A DNA stretch of 64,000 bases from Favolaschia claudopus (taxonomy: Eukaryota; Basidiomycota; Agaricomycetes; Agaricales; Mycenaceae). Below, piece by piece: positions 54,764-64,000 of the stretch (position 1 is the stretch's first letter; each line of letters begins with the position of its first letter). Under the pieces are notes generated by a model, which was given only the letters and a program-made list of their open reading frames with translations, was not told where the DNA came from and searched no databases. The stretch spans positions 310,001 through 374,000 of the forward strand of contig JAWWNJ010000022.1 in the NCBI GenBank assembly GCA_037176885.1, read 5' to 3'. The position numbers were made by a program, and so were the translations under genes.

Positions 54764-55421
54764 CTAAACCTCAACCCATTTCTCCACCCCCTCGCCAGCC
54801 GGAAGATTGTAGTGGTCCCGATAATAGGAGAGAGCTTCGACGCGGGAGGTCTTCTTCGCCATGTGCTGGAACGGCACCCCGTTGCACTGCTCATTGGCAT
54901 CCTTGCTGAAAACATATTGTCAATTATGATAGAAATGCAAGAGAGATGTACAGAACTCACGCCGACTGGTACATTCCGGGCTCTCGCCCGCGGATAACCA
55001 CATACCAGGTCTCACCAGAACCTGGGGGGTGAGTTCTCTCAAGATCGGCGGGAGTCTGGGCAATCTGGCGCTTGAAAACGGGGTCGGTGTCGACCTCGGC
55101 GGCGGCGGCAGCTTGAGCAAGGGCAGCCGCCCGCGCACCGGCGACTTCTATGCCGACGACGAGAGGCAATCTGGCTGTTAAGAACGGTGAGGGAAATTTT
55201 TTGATTAGAGAAAAATATAAACGCATACCTTGCACCTCGACGGAAAGACGCATGACCTCCGTGGTGGCTGTAGAGAGCCGAGACACCAAAGCGACGAGCT
55301 CCTGGAGCTCGCTGAGGGGGGCGGCGGAGGCTGCAGAGGAAGGAGGCTGGGTGGTGGTCATGGTGGGAGGAAGATAGTGGTGAATGTGGGTATGGAGGTC
55401 GATTTGAAGGTTGTGGGGCAT
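54764..55421 (-). CDS. RNase H1 N-terminal (viroplasmin-like) domain protein, transposon cargo
   Basis: Three exons (55421-55229, 55174-54961, 54905-54764) give 182 aa. The first 65 residues are a Ser/Ala-rich and helical region; residues 66-115 are Ala-rich (ARAAALAQAAAAAEVDTD). The C-terminal block WYVVIRGREPGMYQSA, then CNGVPFQHMAKKTSRVEALSYYRDHY, has the pattern of the small RNase H1 N-terminal domain (also seen in plant-pararetrovirus viroplasmins), which binds RNA-DNA hybrids or double-stranded RNA. There is no RNase H catalytic domain. Many mushroom genomes hold such stand-alone modules. The gene is divergent from the large gene at 55837. Confidence 0.7.
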
Positions 55422-55836
55422 TTGAGAACGAGTGTGGAGGTTATTATGTGAAGTCTCAGATCTTAAGGGTGACCGGGTGACTTGTGCTTTAGCGAGAGAC
55501 GCATGAGACGTATCACAAAAAAGAACATTCCATGATGAGACTTACCTCAATACCCATTGAGGTACTTGACTTAGCGACAATCGGTCCGATGTGCAGATCT
55601 AGGGAAGGAACAACCTGGAACAACCAAAGATTACCTCCTTTGGAAATCCAGATCAAAGTGCGCCGCAATTCTGTTTCAAAAAATTAGTCGGATAGATGCT
55701 GGTAAACGGAGATCGAAATCGGCACGGTCTCGTCTCTCTTTGCTTTCATACCCTGACTTGCAGCACTTAGTCGTTGCGACATTTTACTTCGCTTTTTGGC
55801 TTACCTTGGCTCTCTGGCACATTATTCTCTCCCAGA

Positions 55837-58791
55837 ATGCCAAAAGGCAGAGTATCAAAGCTTCCCCAAGACAAAGCGGCCTACTTGGAGTCGTATTGGC
55901 TTGAATTTGTACAGCTACAACCTCACCTGGGAAATTTCTGGCCTAAGGTCTTCCGCGGCTGGTTGCAAAATTGGCCGGTGGAGGTTGCGCTAGGCTTACC
56001 GCTGTCCGATTCGACCGGGGCAGCAATAGAGTCGTCTGAAAGGTCGGCAGATGAGGAATTAGCCATAGGAAAGGCAATACGGATTCAGGAGGGGGTATTT
56101 ACCTTCATTCTAAATTTATTGAGCATCAACTTACCGTTGTCTCGGCCAGGTAGTTCGCAATTGGTACAATAACCGCTCGCAGAAAGAAAAGAAAGCATTA
56201 AATGATAACAACGCCCCGCCTTCCAGTACCAGCGGCCTGGAAGATGTTGTAGCTGTGCTCGGGAAAAGCTCGCGTGCTCCCCGCCGTTTGCAGCGTCGCG
56301 AGATCTGGCAGAAGCGCAATAAGGGGGTGATCGACGCTGCATTTGAAGCCGAGGGCTTGAAATCTCTCATGCCGCCAGGAGATGATGATGAAACACCCGC
56401 TGAGCGAAAGCAGAGAGTATCGAGAGGACGAAGAGATCAGCAAACTTTGCGACGAAAAGTCCTTGCGCGGCTGTTTTTGGAGGCGACAGATGAGGAGATG
56501 GCGACGGTGGAGGAGTTATATCAAAATCAGGTGAAGCCTTCGAGGGGTGGTGAGGTGTCAAGCACTCCCGAAGCATTCCAGCGGTGAGTATTCAGATTAT
56601 CGCCAAGTTTATTCAGATTTTGATGGATTGTCGTAGAGGAATCGACCAAGTTGGGCCTTTATTGAAGCACGTGCACGCCTACGTCCAGAAGAAGACAGGA
56701 TTGGTTGGAACGACGATGCTGGTCGGCCCCATTCCCAACCAAGGAGGGAAGATCGGGACACAAACGTATGCGTTACTGTGACGGTGACGATACGATGATT
56801 ACTTAACCTCTTTTCTCAGCTACTGCCATGGTGTCACTTCCGCTGGACACACATTCGACCAGGCACATGCTGGATGGGAAGACCAGGTCGTGAAACCCCT
56901 TCATCAGTTTGGGAAGAAGGTTTTCGGTGCGTCATTCACGTATACAAAGTGTTAAGACACTGATATATATTCACTCTATTTTAGACCACCAAGCTCGACG
57001 TGAACGCGCTCTTTGTCCACAGGGAAGGTGCGAGCTCGACAACACACCAAATACCAGCCCTGCTGGCTCTACTCCCGCCCAAATCACTCCCTCTGAGGCG
57101 CCGACATCCACCACCACCGAAACCCAGCCTGAAACTCCCCTGCCAGCTCCACCACCTATCTCGGCATCTTCAGACGCACTGCCTGGCCAGAATACGGTGC
57201 CTACCCCTCCTCCCGATGTCTCTGCACCTCCTCATGACGGCTCCCCGACTCGCCCAAACCTCTTCCTGCCCGGGGAAGGCGATGATTTCGGGCACGAAAA
57301 TTATCCGCCACTGGATCTGGATCTTAACTACTTCCCACTCCCCTTCGAAATTCTATCCAACCCTGATGTCTTTTCCGCATCCCCTGCATCTGCGCCACAA
57401 ACTCCGAACCTCGCTGTGCAGCCACCGATCAGAGGCGATACACCGTCTTTCGATCTCTCTTCGCCGGTAACAACGGCAACCCTGCAAACTCACGCCCCTA
57501 CGCAAGCTACCTCATTTGCAGCTACGCAAAATTGGGTTTTCCCCAGCAACCTCCCTCCCCAATCCACCCCGTCCTCTACTCCTCGACTGACACCATGTAC
57601 CCCGACCTCGTTTGCTCGGCATTCCCCCATTGCACCCACATCTGCACCGCCCCGTCCTCAGCCTCGTCCCCTTGCATCTCTCGCTCCCAGCTCCGTCTCC
57701 GCGCCGTCTACACCAACGCGAGCCGGCACAGCTCTGTTTCAGCGTCAGCCGCCAACGGTTCGAGGCGGAGGAGCAACAACTCCTTCTCCGCTTCGCCATG
57801 TGCTCACAGCTAGTCTCGCTTCGTTCCCAGCTCCATCGGCTCCATCCACCTCATCTTTCCCTGCGGCCCCCATCGTCGCCCCCAGCGATTCGACCACTTC
57901 CCCTGCCGCAACGCCCTCAGCTCCCACGACAGACTCTGTTGTCATAACTCCCCCCGTCTCCTCCTCTGCGTCTTCGACGCCTCCAGCGTTGCCTGTCGTT
58001 CCCATGACAACACCCGCACGAGTGGTGTCAGCGCTGACAGCGGACGACTTTCCCGAGTCAAGACCACTTTCGAATGCCCCTCCAGCACCAAAAACAGCCA
58101 ACCCGGGAGCGGCGCGAGGTGGCGGACGGGGCGGACGCGCAAGAGGACGTGGAGGTCGAGGCGGAGGAGGTAGAGGTAGAGGTGGAGGTCGAGGTCGAGG
58201 CGGAGGCGGAGGTCGAGGCGGAGGCGGAGGTCGAGGCGGAGGTGGAGGTCGAGGCGGAGGCGGAGGTGGAGGCGGAGGTGGAGGTGAAGTGGACACCGGG
58301 TACCTTCTGGGGCACGATGCAGAGGGCGGCAACATGTGGCAGCTCGGCACTGGGCAACGCAATGCGAATCGCGAAGCCGCTGCCGCTGCCGCTGCAGCTC
58401 AGAAAGTGCGCGACCGAGCTGCGCGCGACCGTGACCACGGCATTTTCTTCTTTCCTCCTCCTCCACCCGGCACCGCCGCACTTCCCGCTGAACCCGCAGC
58501 CTTGGGCGCGCGCGCTCCACCACCTGAGCCGCGAGTCCTCGGTCTTCGCGGTCCTTCAGAGCGCACTCTCAAAAAAGGTTACGTACCACCAAAGAAGCGT
58601 ACAATGGAAGAGATTCGGCAGGAAGCTAGCAAGAGGAAGGAGGATAAACAGGCGGAGAAGCTCGCAGCGGCAGCGAAACGCAAAGCGGAGGCTGAAAATG
58701 TGCGTCCTGGACCGTCGAAAAAAAAGTAAGTCCGTCGGTTTTCTCAGAAAATATTCTATTTATCTCATCGGTGTGTAGGCGCACTAAGTAA
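55837..58791 (+). CDS. 893-aa protein: conserved N-terminal block, Pro-rich middle, Gly/Arg repeat
   Basis: Six exons (55837-56094, 56150-56583, 56637-56765, 56820-56926, 56985-58725, 58779-58791) give 894 codons. The N-terminal 310 residues look folded (YWLEFVQLQPHLGNFWPKVF, EGVVRNWYNNRSQKEK, VGTTMLVGPIPNQGGKIG, THTYCHG-like segments, HAGWEDQVVKPLHQF). From 310 to about 690 it is Pro/Ser/Thr-rich. Then comes a pure Gly/Arg repeat (GRGGGG units, encoded at 58129-58290). The end is Ala- and Lys-rich. RGG boxes typically bind RNA and drive condensate formation. No named family is recognised. If the last intron were retained, translation would stop at 58729 after KKK, so the end is nearly the same either way. 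It is the rightmost cargo gene. Confidence 0.75.
58129..58290 (+). repeat. GGxGGA-type microsatellite coding for a Gly/Arg repeat
   Basis: About 160 bp of GGAGGTCGAGGCGGA-type units with AGA/CGA arginine codons at intervals, translating to GRGGRGG and GGGRGGG runs. It lies inside the 893-aa gene, and the complement gives Pro-rich shadow frames. Confidence 0.9.
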
Positions 58792-59762
58792 TTACTTGTA
58801 TCACTTTCTGATGTTGCATCGCTGCTCAACCAGCCACTGCTTAGAGTAGCCGAGTTATCTTTGTCTTCACTCAACTGAAATAACGACGATTTTCTTTACT
58901 CTAAATTAATCTGTGGCATGTTCTACCTTGTACTCTATAAGAATGAATAGTGCTTCAATGAATACATCATGTGAACCTCAATATTTGGCTGTAAATCTCC
59001 AAGTGTGACTTCCACAATCTTTTTGTCGGTCCAAGCAGGTGGTAAGCGCCTTAGGCGCTTAGCACTTAGAGCTTTTCGACTTGAGTGTGGCTGAAAGCCG
59101 AATGACCGAATAACGCCGAATATTCGAGGTGCGACTGATGTTGACTTTTTGAGGCCAAACTCTTGTAGGTAGTGTCGCATTGAGCTATAGAAAGATCAAT
59201 GTACAAGTAAAGAATCCTATTACCTTTTTCCTGAACATTCAAATCCGGCCTACACAATATTTTTCTCAAAATGATCTCTATACAAACAGGGACAAATAGG
59301 ATCCCAATTAACCTAGCGCCCATTTGAAAACGATCCCTCTCCTACTCTCCTACTCAGTTATACTACACATCTCTCAGCCAAAAACTGCAATGCTATTCGG
59401 GCAGGAAATTTTACCGGGTTTCGGCAGGTGCCGGTAATCAGATTGGGTGAACGAAACAGGAACAAACAAAAGCGCCCCACCATTTTCCCCCCAATACCCC
59501 GACGTCGTGCGGACCACCCAAGGCTTCCTAGCCTATACTGTGCACTATATTACCAAGGTAAGGTCTTAAGCTTGCTCCCTGGGCACTGAATTGGCGGTAC
59601 AGGGGCGGCAGAGCCCGTATTTTCGCACCCAATTTGGGTGGTGATGCGCTACACCGCCACCAACCGCCACCCGCCATCCCGCAAACGCGCCAGAGCGGTC
59701 GATTGCGCCTGACGACGCCGCCGCATGGAGAGCCCTGCCGTATATTGACAGGTATGTCACTG
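58792..59762. other. Right subterminal region of the element, no gene seen
   Basis: Lies between the last cargo gene and the right terminal repeat. No coding or RNA feature was supported. Confidence 0.45.
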
Positions 59763-59868
59763 TGATATATAAATAGATTGGACCTCTAATGAGAGGCTTT
59801 TATATATAAGAGTTGTACCTCTCATTACAGGTCCTTTATATATAATATCGCCGTATAGGGCTGGTACC
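59763..59868 (-). repeat. Right terminal inverted repeat with two hairpins
   Basis: On the plus strand: GATATATAAATAGATTGG, hairpin ACCTCTAATGAGAGG (59782-59796), TTTTATATATAAGAG, a second hairpin in which one base is changed (ACCTCTCATTACAGGT), then TTTATATATAATATCGCCG. Its reverse complement aligns along its whole length with 42856-42955. Confidence 0.85.
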
Positions 59869-60513
59869 GGAATGGTTCCCCAAAGGTTCTGCGGAGCATT
59901 ACTCGCTGTTCCCAACCTCTTCCGCATGATACTGGAGCTTTGGACTTGCTTTGGTCCTTTGGATCGTCACTGTCTCGGAGGCGATGTCGCAAATTCATAA
60001 ATCATTCCGCTATCAGTGTGCCCAATCAACCCCACAACCCGAGACGACACTGGAAATGCCGACAGGTTTCACAGACTGATTCATTATCATGCGAACCCAT
60101 ACGAGGTCGCAGGACTTCGGATGCTCGATGCCAAACTCCGTGTCGTTATCACCAGCTGTGGTGAGTTGCGTGCACTCGCCAGTCATCGTTACTTGCAATT
60201 CTCCGGTCTTGAGACTCAGGAACGTCCCTGACATGAACGTCCTGGTCCTGACTTCCTTTCGATTTTAGACGCATATCAGTGAGTATTCCCGAAACAAGTC
60301 TAATTTGGAGCTCGGTTTATATGCGGGCAGTGTCTCACAACCGAACACGAGGTGTCGAAGTGCTACTCCCCCGCTCCATTCCCTCCTCTCGTTCTACCAC
60401 TTCGCTTGTAGCCTATTTGCCTTATTCTATGTTGTAATTGGTTCCTCAAGCTCTGCCCGCGAAGCTTTATACATTCTTCGTGAGCTCGTTCGTCAAGCGC
60501 ATCCGCTGTGGAA
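59869..60513. other. Intergenic, no supported gene
   Basis: Sequence outside the transposon. Frames near 59940-60230 have no family resemblance or splice logic. Part could be an unrecognised first exon of the downstream membrane protein. Confidence 0.4.
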
Positions 60514-61655
60514 ATGGCTAACATATGGATCAGGACCTCCATGTCGGCGAACAACGCATTATCCTCTTCGAAGCCGTCCTTCGCGTCCTCTGTGTCCTCT
60601 ACTGCGACGTTACCTTCATCATCCACTTCACCACGGTCAATATTACTTTCTTTCTTCCAACCTTACGGCTCAATTCATGCAACAGATCCATCTCACCCGC
60701 CATGTCTTCGTCTTCATCTCATATCTCAACTTCAGTTCAAAGCAATGTCATTTCATCTCGCACCCCTTCGTTTCCGTCTCTTTCCTCCTCGAGTTCATCT
60801 TCCCAAAGTGCCACGATCTCTCCACCATCTCATTCACTCACACCTTTTCCAACCTTCTCTCCGCCATCCAGTTCCATAGCGGAAAGCATTCCAAGCCAGG
60901 TGAGTGATTATTGTCCAACTCATGGCTCGGTCTTGTCATATTCATGCAAATGATAGGACCCACCCAATATTGTGAACGCTCAATCAAAATCTCTGACGCA
61001 GAGGCCGGGCATTATCGCGGCCATCGCCTCTGCTTCTCTAGCCATTCTCTTGCTCACTGTTTTGATTCTATTCCTCTGTCGACGCCGCCGCCGCCGCCGC
61101 GAAGTGCAGCTCGGAAGCAGCATCACTTCTCAGGAAGTTTTCATGAGAGACAATCTTTATAACGAAAATATGAAGGACTCTCCCCATTCGCTGGCAGGGA
61201 GCGCAGGATGGCCTTCGGAGGAACCGGTCTGGGCTTCACAAATGCAGGCGCGCCTGGAGCGGTGGCAGTCGAGGCAGAGTGTCAGCAGCACCCTCGTTGG
61301 CACGGCTAAAGCGCCGCCGATGCCGATGCCGCACTACACTGTGCGCTCGCATGCAAGTATGATTAATGCAAACGCAGACGTGTACGGCTTTGGGCAAGAC
61401 CTCGCGTGGAAGGAGGCACATTACGAGGAGCCTCTGCCTGCCGTGCGTCCTCTTCCATCCTCGAGCTCGGCAAGCTATCCAGACATCGAGGTGATACCGC
61501 CTACGCCGCGCGGGGAAATCGTCTATCCGAATATGCCGTCTGCTGTACCGCTCATGCGTAGCGCGTCAACGGCTTCCTCTGCGCGTTCCGAATATTCCGC
61601 CGAGTCGATGGTCCGATCCCAGCCATCGCCGTCGCCTGTCGTCCACGTACGATAA
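60514..61655 (+). CDS. Ser-rich single-pass membrane protein
   Basis: Exons 60514-60635, 60686-60899 and 60957-61655 give 344 aa. The N-terminal 125 residues are overwhelmingly Ser/Thr/Pro (SSKPSFASSVSSTATLPSSS), suggesting an O-glycosylated extracellular part. A single helix (GIIAAIASASLAILLLTVLI) is followed immediately by LFLCRRRRRRR, a strong stop-transfer signal. The cytosolic tail has YxxF/Pro-rich motifs and ends PSPVVHVR. The architecture resembles fungal cell-wall-sensor-like (Mid2/Wsc-type) proteins, but without a WSC domain. No signal peptide is visible, so an additional 5' exon is likely and the start at 60514 is provisional. Confidence 0.7.
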
Positions 61656-61923
61656 GGGACAAATCATGCTTTAACACTCATACACGACAATCACGAAGTT
61701 CTCAATCTCGATGTACGATATATTGCTTGAATGCAGCAGACTATAATTATTTCTTGTACTTCTTGGTAAGTTATACAGCAGAGGCAATTGAGACAGCGTA
61801 ATAGATAATACAATACAACTTGTACAGGTCATTCATTTATACATTAGTAGAGTAAAAACTTTTTCTTCTTTCCGTTATCGTCCTTTCATTCATTCATCTC
61901 GTTGCGTGTCGTTTCAATCATTT

Positions 61924-64000
61924 TCAAGCCCTCCCCTCCGCCCTCTTCTCCACATCTCCCTCCCCTCCCTTCCTCACCAAATTCCCCCTCTCGCGCTCAC
62001 TCTCCCCATCAAAGCCCGACGCATTCAAATCATCGTCCGTCTCATACAACTTCTCCGCCTTGACATCCTGCCTTAACAAGAACTTGCGAATCCCATACGG
62101 CACCTGCCTTAACCCATACGCGGCATGTCGATGCATGGGAAGGGAGAACACTTGGTCGAGTTCCTCCAGCGTTCGTCCCTTGGTCTCGCGCACGAACAGT
62201 AAGATGAGTACCCATAGGATGCTGTATCGGTCGAATTTCAATGACATTGAGCAGACCGGCAGACAGATTGAATGAATGCTGTACGCACCAACACCAAGCG
62301 GCATAGAAGCCGAATGCGCCTTGTGGTTTGAAAGCCGAGAGGAGGGACGGGAAGGTAATTGATAGGACGAAGTTGAAGAACCAAGTCGTGGCAGTAGCAA
62401 AACTCATGCCGAGGTTGCGAATGTACAACGGGAAACTGCAAATTCGACACCAGTTATATTTAGCAACAGACAGACAGAATCATTCAGGAACGAAAACGAC
62501 GTACGCTTCGGCTGAGTAGGTGAATGGTACGGGGCCTTCACCAGGGGAGTAGAATATGCCGAAGAGATCTGGAAGGAGGATCGGAATTAGAACGAGGGGC
62601 GGAGAAGGAGAGTATACATGGAAGTTACGAACATATTCCGAGAGATACGCCAGCAAGTTGGCCCTCGCGCGTTGGAGACCAGAACGAGAATCCGGTGATT
62701 AGGAGGCAGATAGCCATGAATGGGAATGTGAAGAGTAGCAAATTCCTAGGAAAAACGATAAGCAAAATGATTCCACAGAAAGACGTCTATCTCGCCTTCG
62801 CCCGAAAGTATCGATCGTGAAGACAGCAGGCAATGCGAACAAGAAGTTGATGAGGCCGAAACCGAATGACGACAAGAGTGCGGAGACCTGCGAGAATCCG
62901 GACTCCACGAACACTGTCGACGAATAATACGCAATGACGTTCACACCGCAGAATTGTTGCCCTGGTAGACGACGCTTATTTAGTCGAAAAAATAGAACAA
63001 TAAGGGGGGTGAAACACACCAAACATGACAATGAAGCTCGCAATCGCGGCATTCCGATTCCTAGGCACAGACCACATCTCCCACAACCGATTCCGTCCCG
63101 AAGAAATCTCATTCTCCACCTCAAGCGACACATGGATATAATACAGATCCCGCGCAGCCTGCACCGGACTGAATCGCAGCCGGCAAAGGTCATTGTAGGC
63201 TTCCTGGTATCGCCCTCGGCCGATGAGCCATCTGGGACTTTCCGGTGCGAACATGACTTGGAGGCAGACGAGGAGGGCGGGGATACCGGCTGAACCAAGC
63301 ATGAGACGCCAGTTGAGGCCCGTGATGTTGGGTTTGTCGGGGATGAAGAAGAATGCGACGTCGATGAGGTCGCCGAACATTATTCCGAAGGCTAAGAGGG
63401 AGAAGGTCAGGCCCTTGTATGTAGTTCATGGATTGAGGAGTAAAGAACGTACCTGTCCACATCTGCCACATCATAACGAGTGCTCCCCTGTTTATTTCGT
63501 GAGCGATTCTTCTATGAGGCGAGAAGTCATACGAGCCTGATATTCGCCGGCGCGCACTCCGCCGAATACACTGGGACAGTAGCAGACTTGGGCCCAATGC
63601 CGAAACCACTGCGAAAACGTCAGTCGGCCACATGCTTTCGGATTATGAGCTCACGAACAGGAAGAATCTCGCAATAAACAGGTGCCACCACGTATTCGTG
63701 AAGGCACTCCATATACAGGTGAGGAAGCTGAAGCCATATCAGTTGGAATTGGACGACAGAAGAAGAAACGAAGAGAGAGAAAGACGAACCTGATTAAACA
63801 TGTTATAAAGATAGTTTTCTTGCGGCCAAGAGCGTTGTTCAGAGGTTCTGTGAGCCAGCAGCCAACGAAGGCGCAGCACCTGAGAAAACAGAGCATTCCT
63901 GAGCGATGCAATTGCACAAGGATGAAGAGAACGTACATGTATGGGGCCGAATTGACCAACCCAACCAGCCAGGTGTCGTGCTCTGTAGCAAATGATCAGC
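61924..64000 (-). CDS. MFS sugar transporter, partial (5' end beyond window)
   Basis: The gene runs off the right edge; the C-terminal stop is at 61924. Visible blocks include a loop with [49 protein letters not shown], the [16 protein letters not shown] signature, [21 protein letters not shown], and [17 protein letters not shown]. These define the sugar-transporter family with twelve helices. Substrate is probably a hexose or related polyol, by family. One intron (near 63540) appears to need a GC donor (AG|GCTCGT), because AG|GT is absent and the NIRGALVMM frame is kept only this way. The C-terminal tail is charged and rich in Glu/Lys. Confidence 0.9.

Larger units (their letters stand above)
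42856..59868. mobile_element. Candidate 17-kb KDZ-type DNA transposon with cargo genes
   Basis: Inverted repeats of about 100 bp mark both ends. Reading inward, the left starts GGCACCACAGTATGGCG and the right, on the other strand, GGTACCAGCCCTATACGGCG. Both continue into TTATATATAAA-type sequence and two CCTCTCATTAGAGG hairpins with the same spacing. The interior holds a full-length KDZ transposase next to the left end and about seven other genes. No clear target-site duplication was found just outside the ends, so the exact terminal bases are uncertain. KDZ (Kyakuja-Dileera-Zisupton) elements are known in basidiomycetes and can be large; the transposase identity and terminal repeats support one element, though two overlapping insertions cannot be excluded. 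Confidence 0.7.

Noticed and set aside
57745..58523. Pro-rich and Leu/Arg-rich minus-strand frames opposite the Gly/Arg repeat
   Set aside because: They are the complement of the GGxGGA microsatellite and codon-biased sequence, not independent genes.
1..64000. CRISPR arrays, operons, riboswitches, rRNA genes
   Set aside because: None seen; short introns and eukaryotic gene families rule out a prokaryotic reading, and no regularly spaced repeat array or rRNA motif was found.

Overview
The window reads as nuclear DNA of a mushroom-forming basidiomycete (Agaricomycetes). Genes on both strands carry many short (about 40-70 nt) GT-AG introns, and the families present are typical of that group: RTA1-like and DUF6534-like membrane proteins, a berberine-bridge-type FAD oxidase, a GDSL (CE16-type) esterase, an NmrA-like reductase, F-box-like families, a lineage-expanded hypothetical family, and a KDZ transposase. 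Gene models were assembled by eye from conserved protein segments, GT-AG boundaries and reading-frame bookkeeping. They are predictions without transcript support.

Layout. 1-2.7 kb: edge of one F-box-like gene, a disrupted second one and an NmrA-like reductase. 2.8-10.5 kb: an unresolved minus-strand locus, a possible Utp16-like nucleolar protein, an RTA1-like protein, an F-box-like gene fragment, a tiny candidate gene and a DUF6534-like membrane protein. 11.6-17.5 kb: secreted FAD oxidase, F-box/LRR-like protein and a four-helix membrane protein. 18.4-24.0 kb: one very large gene (about 1,496 aa) joining an NTPase-type N-terminal helical dom, an EF-hand-like loop and two Cys-rich zinc-finger-like clusters. 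24.7-27.0 kb: a divergent pair of paralogues. 27.6-32.0 kb: a low-complexity acidic protein and a zinc-dependent alcohol dehydrogenase. 32.2-37.0 kb: a mosaic of duplicated fragments with three more F-box-like copies, one interrupted by a hAT-like MITE. 37.4-41.8 kb: homoserine O-acetyltransferase and GDSL esterase.

The most notable structure is a candidate 17-kb transposon, about 42,856-59,868. Its ends are inverted repeats of about 100 bp, each carrying small hairpins. Inside lie a complete KDZ-type transposase (1,143 aa) and a set of cargo genes: a small Trp/Gly (GW)-rich protein, an F-box-like gene with a frameshift, a second KDZ-like remnant, two proteins of unknown function, a protein with an RNase H1 N-terminal (viroplasmin-like) module, and an 893-aa protein with a long Gly/Arg repeat. 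Beyond it are a single-pass membrane protein and the 3' part of an MFS sugar transporter cut by the window edge.

The F-box-like family appears six times, intact, broken or truncated. Two head-to-head divergent pairs lie in inverted orientation about 34 kb apart, and nearby a 3' piece of the Utp16-like gene was copied. The left arm and the 32-37 kb block therefore share a history of local duplication.
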